A stretch of DNA of 63,994 bases. Source: Scatosoma sp045576335 (lineage in GTDB: Bacteria; Bacillota; Clostridia; Christensenellales; Borkfalkiaceae). Positions 41,300 through 48,980 of the stretch are shown here, one piece after another. Position 1 is the stretch's first letter; the number at the start of each line of letters is the position of its first letter. The position numbers and the translations under genes were made by a program. The notes beneath the pieces were generated by a model that did not search any database, had not been told where the DNA came from, and saw only the letters and a program-made list of their open reading frames with translations. Where the stretch lies: positions 1 to 63,994 of the forward strand of contig JAZNGH010000035.1 in assembly GCA_045576335.1 (NCBI GenBank). The letters are read 5' to 3'.

Positions 41300-42928
41300 T
41301 TATTCTCCCCTCGAAGATTTCATATTGTTATATTGCGTAGTAAAGTCAACCTGAATGCTGCTTACCTTTTGATTGTAGGTAGCAATAATGGATTGAAAAA
41401 ACGTCTTGCTTGCGTCTTCCGCCGCGGGAGCTTTCGGGTTTGTTCTGCCTTGCCATGCCGGAAGCGCCAAGCTTTGATATACGCCCGTCATTGCGCTTGC
41501 CATCGTAAGGTTATAGTCATCCGTTGACGTAAACAAATAATCCATTACGTCATTTTTTACGTAGTTTTCCGCGTTGCCTGCAACGTCGTTTATCCATCTC
41601 TTTTCTTCTGCCGTATATCCGTCGTAAACGAGATTGGACATTCTTTGATTTTCCACAAGCGTTAAAATACCAGAATATGCAGGCTTGGTAATGCTGTATT
41701 CAGAATTTGCGGGGTAGGAATACGTCCCGTCGCCGTTATCTACCCAATGCGTTCCCTCAATTCCAAAACGGCATAAATTGTAGTTGTCTTCCGATTCGTA
41801 TGCCCAGTTCAGGAAAGCCATAATTTCATTGACGTTTTCACTTTCCTTCATAATTGCCGCGCCAAAGGTCGCCTCGGGGTTACGCATAAAGCCTTTCTTG
41901 GTCGAATTCTCGTCCTTCGTCAATGCGCCCAAAACGGTAAATTCCGCATTAGGATTTACCTCTTTCGTCATACGAGCCACTTTGATTAAGTGTTGAATGG
42001 TAGGGTCAAGCACGAACACACCCGTTTTTCCCGACACAAAGTTTTGCTCCCCTTGGTCTATCAACCAGTCGCCTTCCGCGGGGCTGGTTACACCCTCCGT
42101 TGCCCATTTGTATTCTAACGACAACACTTCCTCGTATTCAGGGGTCGCAAAGCCCGCCATAACCAAGTCCGTTCCCGTGCAATTAGATACCGCGCTGGAA
42201 AAATAGCCCGCTTCCGTGAACGCGCCCATGGTGACTACCTTTTCCAAGTCCCAAGGCGCACCCGTTACGGCGTGCGTGTTGCCCGTTATTGCATTCATTG
42301 CCTTACACATAGCTTCAAAGGTCACGAGGTTGTCTACTAATTCATAGTCACCCGTAGCCGCCTTTGTCGGGTCGTCCGTATACCCGCATTGCTCCATATA
42401 ATCCTTTCTGACCAAAATACCGAATTTATAAGGACTGATCACGGAAGGAATGGCAATAACGTCATTTTGCGCCGTCGTTAAGCAATCCAAAGGCGCGCCT
42501 TTAATCGCCTCATAGAGGTTGGGCGCATAATCTAACGCGTCGTATAAATTATAATGCGACGTACTCCCTTTTCTCTTATCGTCAATACCCTGCCCGCCGC
42601 GCGTATGAGAAATGGCAATATCGATTTGCGAGCCGCCTTGCAATTCGTTATCCAGCTTGGTATGCATATCCGCACCGTAGAAATATACTTGAAAATCTAA
42701 AAGCGTACCCGTTTCTTCATAATACTGTTGTTCAATATAATCAATAACCTCTGCTTCCGCACTGCCCTTTACCCACGCAAAGTCACTCGAACCGCCTGCA
42801 TAGATAACAATGGGCGTTGCCGTTGGTTGATTGCCGCTATTTGAAGAGCTCTCGGGGCTACCGCAAGCCGAAAAACAACAAGAGCATGCAATCGCCAAAC
42901 TTACTACACTTAATACTTTTTTTCTCAT
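41300..42928 (-). CDS. sugar ABC transporter solute-binding lipoprotein (family 1, LplA/YtcQ-like)
   Basis: 542 residues. Lipobox FSAC with Cys22, then Ser/Asn-rich linker. The periplasmic-binding-protein body is of the large family 1 type (DIAISHTRGG near 110; GKTGVFVLDP near 310; MAFLNWAYESEDN near 365). It belongs to the long oligosaccharide-binding proteins that work with LplB/YtcP permeases, several of which carry rhamnogalacturonan or other complex glycans. No ATPase gene is present; such importers use a shared MsmK-type ATPase encoded elsewhere. Two strong hairpins precede it (42955-43000), and AAGGAG precedes the ATG. Confidence 0.93.
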   Translation of the reverse strand: MRKKVLSVVSLAIACSCCFSACGSPESSSNSGNQPTATPIVIYAGGSSDFAWVKGSAEAEVIDYIEQQYYEETGTLLDFQVYFYGADMHTKLDNELQGGSQIDIAISHTRGGQGIDDKRKGSTSHYNLYDALDYAPNLYEAIKGAPLDCLTTAQNDVIAIPSVISPYKFGILVRKDYMEQCGYTDDPTKAATGDYELVDNLVTFEAMCKAMNAITGNTHAVTGAPWDLEKVVTMGAFTEAGYFSSAVSNCTGTDLVMAGFATPEYEEVLSLEYKWATEGVTSPAEGDWLIDQGEQNFVSGKTGVFVLDPTIQHLIKVARMTKEVNPNAEFTVLGALTKDENSTKKGFMRNPEATFGAAIMKESENVNEIMAFLNWAYESEDNYNLCRFGIEGTHWVDNGDGTYSYPANSEYSITKPAYSGILTLVENQRMSNLVYDGYTAEEKRWINDVAGNAENYVKNDVMDYLFTSTDDYNLTMASAMTGVYQSLALPAWQGRTNPKAPAAEDASKTFFQSIIATYNQKVSSIQVDFTTQYNNMKSSRGE

Positions 42929-42954
42929 AATTTTACTCCTTGATAAGATTTTTT

Positions 42955-43000
42955 ATTGCCGTGTGAGAATTACACGGCAATAAAGGCACGTGCCTTTATT
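42955..43000 (-). terminator. two stacked hairpins between permease and binding-protein genes
   Basis: The palindrome AATAAAGGCAC/GTGCCTTTATT (42979-43000) and the hairpin ATTGCCGTGT/ACACGGCAAT (42955-42981) overlap by 3 bases. On the minus strand the second is followed by AAAAAATC, not a T-run. They probably stabilise or process the mRNA to raise the level of the binding protein over the permeases rather than act as a full stop. Confidence 0.6.
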
Positions 43001-43013
43001 TTTTTCGTTTTTA

Positions 43014-43877
43014 TTAACCTTTTACGGCACCCATCGTCAAGCCCGCTGAAAAATATCTATGTAAGATGGGCGACAACAAAATCATGGGAAGCACCACCAC
43101 GACGATTGCGGCGTTTTGCGCCGCAACCGTAGGCGCGTTCGCTATATTCGAGCCAACCAAAACCCGCATATCGTACAGCATTTGCCGAAGCACGTACTGT
43201 ACCGTCCACAAATGCTCTTTGCTTGCCCCTAAATACAATAAAGAAGGCAACCAAGAATTCCATTGTCCTACGAAGCGCATACACCCGATTGCACACATAA
43301 TGGGAATGGATAAAGGCATATATACGTACCAAAGAATGTGCATATCGTTTGCGCCGTCTAATTGCGCCGCCTCTTCCAAGCTTTCGTTAATGCCATAAAA
43401 GAAATTGCGAACCAAAACGATATAATAGGTAGACACCACTCCGGGTAAAATCAACGCCCACACCGTATTGTACAAGCCGATACCGCGAATAACCAAATAC
43501 AAAGGCACCGTGCCGCCGCTGAAAAACATAGGGATAAGCACCAAGAAATTTAATACGTTTCTTCCCACTAAATATTTTTTAGACAAGGCGTACGCACAAA
43601 GCGTACAAACGATAACGGAAAAAATTGCCGCCAGCAAGGACGTGTATATCGACACCCAAATAGATTGAAGGAATTTATCGTTCAATCCAAACAGCAATTC
43701 ATACCCTGCAAAACTAAAACCTTGAAACCATACCGAAATTCCATTCGTAATTAATTGTAGGTTATCGCTCAATGAAGATACCAAGATGATCCAGAATGGA
43801 AGCAAGAAGATAAGGGAAACCAAAATCATTACAAGGGCAAGCACGATATCAAAGCCATGAATCTTTTTTCTATCCAT
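43014..43877 (-). CDS. sugar ABC permease, MalG/YtcP type
   Basis: 287 residues with six membrane helices. The EAA loop (ESLEEAAQLDGANDMHILWYVYMPLSIPI near residue 165-195) contacts the ATPase. The N-terminus (IHGFDIVLALVMILVSLIFLLPF) is typical of the LplC/YtcP half of CUT1 importers. Its ATG overlaps the last base of the upstream permease stop (TAATG), so the two permeases are made in equal amounts. It pairs with the protein at 43877-44869. Confidence 0.94.
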   Translation of the reverse strand: MDRKKIHGFDIVLALVMILVSLIFLLPFWIILVSSLSDNLQLITNGISVWFQGFSFAGYELLFGLNDKFLQSIWVSIYTSLLAAIFSVIVCTLCAYALSKKYLVGRNVLNFLVLIPMFFSGGTVPLYLVIRGIGLYNTVWALILPGVVSTYYIVLVRNFFYGINESLEEAAQLDGANDMHILWYVYMPLSIPIMCAIGCMRFVGQWNSWLPSLLYLGASKEHLWTVQYVLRQMLYDMRVLVGSNIANAPTVAAQNAAIVVVVLPMILLSPILHRYFSAGLTMGAVKG

Positions 43878-44869
43878 TACATTATTCCCTCATTACCAGA
43901 ATTTTTCGCTATTTTATTCGTAACGAAAACGAGTATTAAGCCGATAAACCCTCTCAATAAGCCGTATGCCGTTGCCGTTGATTGCCCGCTGCTACCGCTT
44001 ACGGCGGCAAACTCAATGGAGCCTATTACTTTCGTCGTTTCCATAAGCGCGTCCGCCTTGTTGATCATTGCCATTACTTGGTCGTAGTTATCCGATAAGA
44101 CACTCGCGATATCCATAATCAATTGCAGCATAATTACGTTCATGATGCCCGGAATCGTTACCGAACGCATTTTTGTAAATCTTCCGCCGCCGTCTATCTC
44201 GCAAGCGTCATACAGTTCCATATCGATAGAGCTTAACGCCGATAAATAGATGAGCGTAGACCAGCCCATTCCCTTCCATAAGGAAGAAATTGCAAGTATC
44301 CACCACCAGTAATCTACTTTCGTATACCAGTCAAACGCCTCTCCGCCAAAAAACACTATGATTTGGTTAAATATACCCCCGTCTAACTTAAACAGGTTAT
44401 ACGCCATACCGCCAACCGATATCCACGAAATGTAATAAGGGATATAGGAAATCGCTTGCACCACGCTTTTCGCGGGCTTGCATTTGATTTCGTTCACCAT
44501 TAACGTAAAAAGCAAAATAATGGGAAAGTTCGTGGCAATTCTTATGATAGAGATGTATACCGTATTTCTTATTTCTCTATATGAAACAGTCAACGGATTA
44601 AACAGTATGTCGTAAAAATTTTTGAAGCCTACGAATTCGCTTCCTGCCACACCCTCCGCGCTTACGTAATCTTGAAAGGCAATAACGATTCCAAACATAG
44701 GCGCGTAGGAAAATATTATCAAGGCAATTATTGCGGGTAACGTCAATAAATATAAAAATTTATGTTTTTTTATACCGCGCCAAGAAGGTCCTTGACAAAA
44801 ATCCTTAAACCCTTTTGCTATCAAGGATTTCCCTTTTGGAGGTTTATTCTTGCATACTTTTTCTTCCAT
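43877..44869 (-). CDS. sugar ABC permease, LplB/YtcO type
   Basis: 330 residues, six membrane helices after a basic N-terminus (FLYLLTLPAIIALIIFSYAPMFG is the first). The EAA-type loop is SSIDMELYDACEIDGGGRFTKMRSVTIPGI near 225-255. The start at 44869 (AGAGG upstream) overlaps the preceding gene by 26 bases; the longer frame upstream is a shadow of that gene's membrane segment. It forms the channel with the next permease. Confidence 0.93.
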   Translation of the reverse strand: MEEKVCKNKPPKGKSLIAKGFKDFCQGPSWRGIKKHKFLYLLTLPAIIALIIFSYAPMFGIVIAFQDYVSAEGVAGSEFVGFKNFYDILFNPLTVSYREIRNTVYISIIRIATNFPIILLFTLMVNEIKCKPAKSVVQAISYIPYYISWISVGGMAYNLFKLDGGIFNQIIVFFGGEAFDWYTKVDYWWWILAISSLWKGMGWSTLIYLSALSSIDMELYDACEIDGGGRFTKMRSVTIPGIMNVIMLQLIMDIASVLSDNYDQVMAMINKADALMETTKVIGSIEFAAVSGSSGQSTATAYGLLRGFIGLILVFVTNKIAKNSGNEGIM

Positions 44870-45797
44870 TCTCAACCTCTTTTTCTTCGTCTTCTTTAAG
44901 TTGCAGCTTTTTTCCTCTTTGATAGAAATAAGCAAGTACAAATACGACCAAGCCCACGACCAACAAACAAGCAATGATAATCATAACGATTTCAAAGGGA
45001 CTTATGCTCTTTTGAAACGCAACGTATCCTACGAATATGTTAATTTCCTCGTTTGTTACTATGGCCTCATAATTATTTACGTCGTTCCTCGTTACTTCCG
45101 CTTGTACGGTAGTCGGCGTCATTTCAAAGGTACTTTCATTGATTATCTTGATATCGCCGCCGTAATAGGTTATCGTTCCGGGCAGAGATATTTGTATCTT
45201 TTGTACCCCAAGCGTATCTAACAGCTGAAACGCCAAAATTTGATTTTCCGCTGCAACGCTCTCTGCAAAATTCTTAACGGATAATTGCTTCCCCGATACG
45301 GAACGGGGTTTTATGACGACCGTAGGTCCGTCATCTCTCGGTTTTTTGATTTGAACCGAGCCGCGCAACCGCTCGTAAAACACGTAGGACGTACAGTTAA
45401 TATCTCCGAGCTCCCACCGCTGTAAACGGTCCAATTCTTCACTTTGCTTGACCTTTAAGCTTTCGGCTTTGTGCAAATAAAAATCCCCGCGAGGATGTAC
45501 TTTGTCAATTCTGCGAAAAGAAACGCTGACTTCGTAAATACCGTTCTTTTTCTGAATGCCTTTCAGCGTGACCATATCGTTACTACCCGAAGCGACGTTA
45601 AAATCTTCAATCGTTTCCTTTATATCCTTTTGAAAATCCGCTTCCGACGCCGTATCTTCCACAAAAAAGATTGCTTCGCCCTTTCCGTCGTGCGTGACGT
45701 TTATTTGTCCGCTGGCTGTAAAGCCGAACAACGGCAAACAAAATATGGGTATACATATCGCCAAAAGCACGTAACTGATTAGTTTTTTTAACTTCAT
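44844..45797 (-). CDS. bitopic membrane protein heading the sugar-transporter operon
   Basis: 317 residues. A signal/anchor helix (7-29) is followed by an extracellular domain of ~235 residues with mixed alpha/beta character, then one membrane helix (about 266-288, IVMIIIACLLVVGLVVFVL) and a Lys/Glu-rich cytoplasmic tail. I do not recognise the family. It is first in the operon and overlaps the permease gene by 26 bases, so it is tightly linked to the importer. It could sense the glycan, present it to the transporter or act as a docking protein; all of this is inference. Confidence 0.75.
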   Translation of the reverse strand: MKLKKLISYVLLAICIPIFCLPLFGFTASGQINVTHDGKGEAIFFVEDTASEADFQKDIKETIEDFNVASGSNDMVTLKGIQKKNGIYEVSVSFRRIDKVHPRGDFYLHKAESLKVKQSEELDRLQRWELGDINCTSYVFYERLRGSVQIKKPRDDGPTVVIKPRSVSGKQLSVKNFAESVAAENQILAFQLLDTLGVQKIQISLPGTITYYGGDIKIINESTFEMTPTTVQAEVTRNDVNNYEAIVTNEEINIFVGYVAFQKSISPFEIVMIIIACLLVVGLVVFVLAYFYQRGKKLQLKEDEEKEVENGRKSMQE

Positions 45798-45996
45798 TAT
45801 TCTTTAATGCCTCCAACCTTGCAAAAACGAATTGCTGTGAAAAGTTGCTCTTTTTTCACCTAAAATCTAAAAACGAAAAACCTCATTATTTTCACTTTTT
45901 TGCCCATTCCTTACTTAATATATCATAAAAAAAACAAAAAATCTATATAAATATTTTTTTACTTTTTGCAAATATTTGATATTCTCAAAAAAAGCC

Positions 45997-46025
45997 TTGT
46001 TTTTTCTTTTAAGATGCGTTATACT
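45997..46025 (+). promoter_or_regulatory. promoter of the AraC gene
   Basis: TTGTTT (45997-46002), 17-base spacer, TATACT (46020-46025). The region 45798-46052 must also hold the divergent transporter promoter, for which I see no clear consensus, in keeping with activator dependence. Confidence 0.6.
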
Positions 46026-46052
46026 ATAAAAAAAGGATAAGAGGAAAAAATA

Positions 46053-46895
46053 ATGATTATTTACGACCATGAAACCATACAAAAAAATTTTTATACGTCA
46101 AAATTATTAAATCGAAACATTGAACATCATTCTCATTTCTTTTGGGAATTTACTTACTGTATAGACGGGGGAATTACCCATTGGATCAACGGAACCCCCA
46201 TAAAAACCCACGTTTTTTCCGAAATCCTTTTGATAAAGCCGGGCGATACGCACAGGCTCACGCAAGACGAGGACGACGCTTTAAGTCAAACCCCTACCTT
46301 TCACCGCGATATCTACGTCACGCCGGAAAAAATGAGGCGGTGTTGCGAATTTTTATCCCCTACGTTATATAAGGAGCTTTTACAAAAGGACCTCATTATT
46401 CTCGACGGCAAGCACGAGCATTTAGAAACGTTGGAATATTCCTTAAAGCTGTTTGAAAATCACAGTACTTATCTTAAAAACGATATTGACGTGTTGGAAA
46501 AAATCCACACCACCGTTATTTTTCAAATTTTGTCTATTTACTTTAAGAAGCTCCTGCAAAAAACCACCTATCCTGCTTGGATCAACTCCTTCTTTATCAA
46601 GCTTAAAAGCGAAAGCTTCCTTTGCCAAAGCATTGAGGATATCACCAAAGACTTTAATTATAGCCATCCTTATCTCTGTCGGGAATTCAAAAAATACACG
46701 GGAAAAACGATGGTGCAATGCTTAAATGAAAGCCGCGTCATCTATTCCACGCTCCTCTTGCTTGACCCTAAAAATTCCATTTTAGAGATTGCAATGCGAT
46801 TAAATTACAGCTCGCAAAGCGCGTATTGCAACGCCTTCAAAAATATGTATCATATGTCCCCAAGGGAATGGCAAAAAGTTCAATTTGATAGTTAA
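46053..46895 (+). CDS. AraC-family regulator of the glycan locus
   Basis: 280 residues. The N-terminal half (1-120) is a cupin-like ligand domain (HHSHFFWEFTYCIDGGITHWINGTP...LLIKPGDTHRL). The C-terminal ~100 residues hold two helix-turn-helix motifs (EDITKDFNYSHPYLCREFKKYTGKT and ILEIAMRLNYSSQSAYCNAFKNMY), ending in SPREWQK. AraC proteins with a cupin domain usually activate sugar operons when their sugar is bound. It is divergent from the transporter operon and convergent with the GH35 gene (4-base overlap of stops), so both sides are likely targets. Confidence 0.93.
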   Translation: MIIYDHETIQKNFYTSKLLNRNIEHHSHFFWEFTYCIDGGITHWINGTPIKTHVFSEILLIKPGDTHRLTQDEDDALSQTPTFHRDIYVTPEKMRRCCEFLSPTLYKELLQKDLIILDGKHEHLETLEYSLKLFENHSTYLKNDIDVLEKIHTTVIFQILSIYFKKLLQKTTYPAWINSFFIKLKSESFLCQSIEDITKDFNYSHPYLCREFKKYTGKTMVQCLNESRVIYSTLLLLDPKNSILEIAMRLNYSSQSAYCNAFKNMYHMSPREWQKVQFDS

Positions 46896-48955
46896 AAAAG
46901 ATAACGGGTTTCCTTTTTCGCATAAACCTTATTGATCGCCACGGCTTTTCCGTCGTTAAACACAGGCATTTTTTGTAAATACACCTTTTTGTTTTCATAC
47001 AGGGGATATATTCTTGCACAAACCGTTTTAGGGAAATCGTGATAACGAAGCCCCACTTCAAAGTCTACCCCCATATAATAATAGTCGTTGACCTTTTCGC
47101 CGTCAATGAGCAGCTCCAAAGTATCGCCGTCAAAATCGATATACAAAAAGCCGTTTTCCGCCTTGCCTTTGCCGTAACGGATAGCTATTTCAAAGTCTAC
47201 GTATTTTTCGTGGACTTTTTTGTTTATTACCTCCGCCGTCCATTCTTCCGCTTCAAAGGGTGCCGTATATATGCCGAAATCGCCCTCTCTTCCTATTTCT
47301 TCCAGCCCTTTCACCTTTTCTTCCAAAGCGGGATAAATTCTAATTTCAGGCTTTTCAAAGGTATTCAAATGCAAGCCCTCTTCCGTTTGATACAGCTCTC
47401 CGTTCGCGATAAATATACGCTCTTTCCCCTGATAGGAAAATTTGAAGGCTTTTAACGCTTGTTCCTTGCTCAAAACAATGATTTTCCCTTGGAAATCACC
47501 CTCTATCTCGTAATCCGCCTTCCCATCTTGCGACCAGAATACGTAATCCTTTCCGTTCAGCACGCAAAAAGGAGTAGCCGTGGCGTATTTTAAGACGGCA
47601 TTGCCTATGGGCATATTTAAGGGGTATACGCAATATTCTTTATTTTCCAAGTGCAGCGTGGGTATGGTAATCGTTTCCCCCTCTAATTCCACTTGAAAAT
47701 TGGTATAGTCCCTACGGGGTAAATCGTAATGACGGATATAATTATTCAAGAATAAAAATCCTTGATTTCCTTTGGAGCGCAAAGTGTAACGCAAGCTCGT
47801 CAAATCAACGGGGTCGGTGGCGTTGTCGGCAAAAAACTTTACGCGCATTTGCTCCACGCCAAATTCACGGGCAAAATAATTGCATAATTTTAATTCCCCT
47901 GCCTTTTCTCGAACTTTCGAATATTGACTAATCGGGGCTTGGAAGTCGTAATTGATTTCCAGCAAATCGCTGCAAAATCCCGGTACAAGCGGACCTTCTC
48001 TGTAATATTCTTGCATCGTGGTCAACGCCCCCACGGGGTTCATACCGCCGTGGAATACGTAATATCCCAACGTGGAAGCCTCGCTGCCCACGCGGCACAT
48101 CGTGACGGCGCCGTGTTCCGTCCCGCCAAGAACGGGTCTTCTATGGTCCGTCACCTGTCCGCCGCCGCTAATCTCTACCGTAGAATAAGGGAATTTTAAT
48201 TTCCCTATATCGGCGTCCATTTTCTTTTTTCCCGTATCGCTGCCTATATTTTCGTCGTTGGGATTTGGGGAGAACAAAAAGGGCGGTAACGGCGGCAGTT
48301 CCCCTTCGTCCCTTGCCCAAGGCTGTTCCACGTACGCGCCCCAAACGGCAATGGCGTCACCGATAGCCGCCTGCCCCCAACCCGTGGCATAATACACGGG
48401 CACATCAAAGCCTATATCCTTTAACATTTTGATAAGGGCGTTGATATGAACGTCGCCTACGTCCTCGCCTTGTACGCCCCATTGACTGTACTCGTTTTCC
48501 ACCTGAATTGCGTAAAGAGGCCCGCCTTGCGAATACATATAGCCGTCGCATTGCTTGTAAAGCTCCTTAAAATATCGTTCCACGTACGACATATACACGG
48601 GGTCGTTGGATCTCGTTTTGCAATTTTCCTTGTATATCCAGTCGGGAAAACCGCCGTTTCTTGCTTCCGCGTGTACCCAAGGACCTATCCGCAAACACAT
48701 TAACATACCCGCGTCTTTGATTTCGTGCAAAAATCTTCTTAAATTCCGATTGCCCCGAAAATCAAAATGCCCCTTGATTTCTTCGTGATGCAGCCAAAAC
48801 GCATAGCTTGCCACCACGTCAATCCCCGTGGCTTTCATCTTTGCTATGCCCTCTCTCCAATAGCTTGCGTTTGCACGGGAATATTGATATTCTCCCGAAA
48901 CGGGAAACCAAGGCTTTCCGTCCTTTACGTAATATAAATCATTATAGCTTATCAT
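46892..48955 (-). CDS. GH35-like beta-galactosidase
   Basis: 687 residues, cytoplasmic. The catalytic barrel starts with GEYQYSRANASYW (21-33), WREGIAKMKATGIDVV and RIGPWVHAEARNGGFPDW, all GH35 blocks. Glu155 in QVENEYSQWG is the acid/base. The usual nucleophile region (EFWxGWFD) is divergent; Glu280 in GGTEHGA is the best candidate, followed by YYVFHGGMNPVG. C-terminal beta-sandwich domains complete it. It would remove beta-linked galactose from imported oligosaccharides. GGAGG precedes the ATG at 48955, and the GH78 gene lies 25 bases upstream in the same operon. Confidence 0.88.
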   Translation of the reverse strand: MISYNDLYYVKDGKPWFPVSGEYQYSRANASYWREGIAKMKATGIDVVASYAFWLHHEEIKGHFDFRGNRNLRRFLHEIKDAGMLMCLRIGPWVHAEARNGGFPDWIYKENCKTRSNDPVYMSYVERYFKELYKQCDGYMYSQGGPLYAIQVENEYSQWGVQGEDVGDVHINALIKMLKDIGFDVPVYYATGWGQAAIGDAIAVWGAYVEQPWARDEGELPPLPPFLFSPNPNDENIGSDTGKKKMDADIGKLKFPYSTVEISGGGQVTDHRRPVLGGTEHGAVTMCRVGSEASTLGYYVFHGGMNPVGALTTMQEYYREGPLVPGFCSDLLEINYDFQAPISQYSKVREKAGELKLCNYFAREFGVEQMRVKFFADNATDPVDLTSLRYTLRSKGNQGFLFLNNYIRHYDLPRRDYTNFQVELEGETITIPTLHLENKEYCVYPLNMPIGNAVLKYATATPFCVLNGKDYVFWSQDGKADYEIEGDFQGKIIVLSKEQALKAFKFSYQGKERIFIANGELYQTEEGLHLNTFEKPEIRIYPALEEKVKGLEEIGREGDFGIYTAPFEAEEWTAEVINKKVHEKYVDFEIAIRYGKGKAENGFLYIDFDGDTLELLIDGEKVNDYYYMGVDFEVGLRYHDFPKTVCARIYPLYENKKVYLQKMPVFNDGKAVAINKVYAKKETRYLF

Positions 48956-48980
48956 AACAGACCTCCGTGTTTGCAAATTT

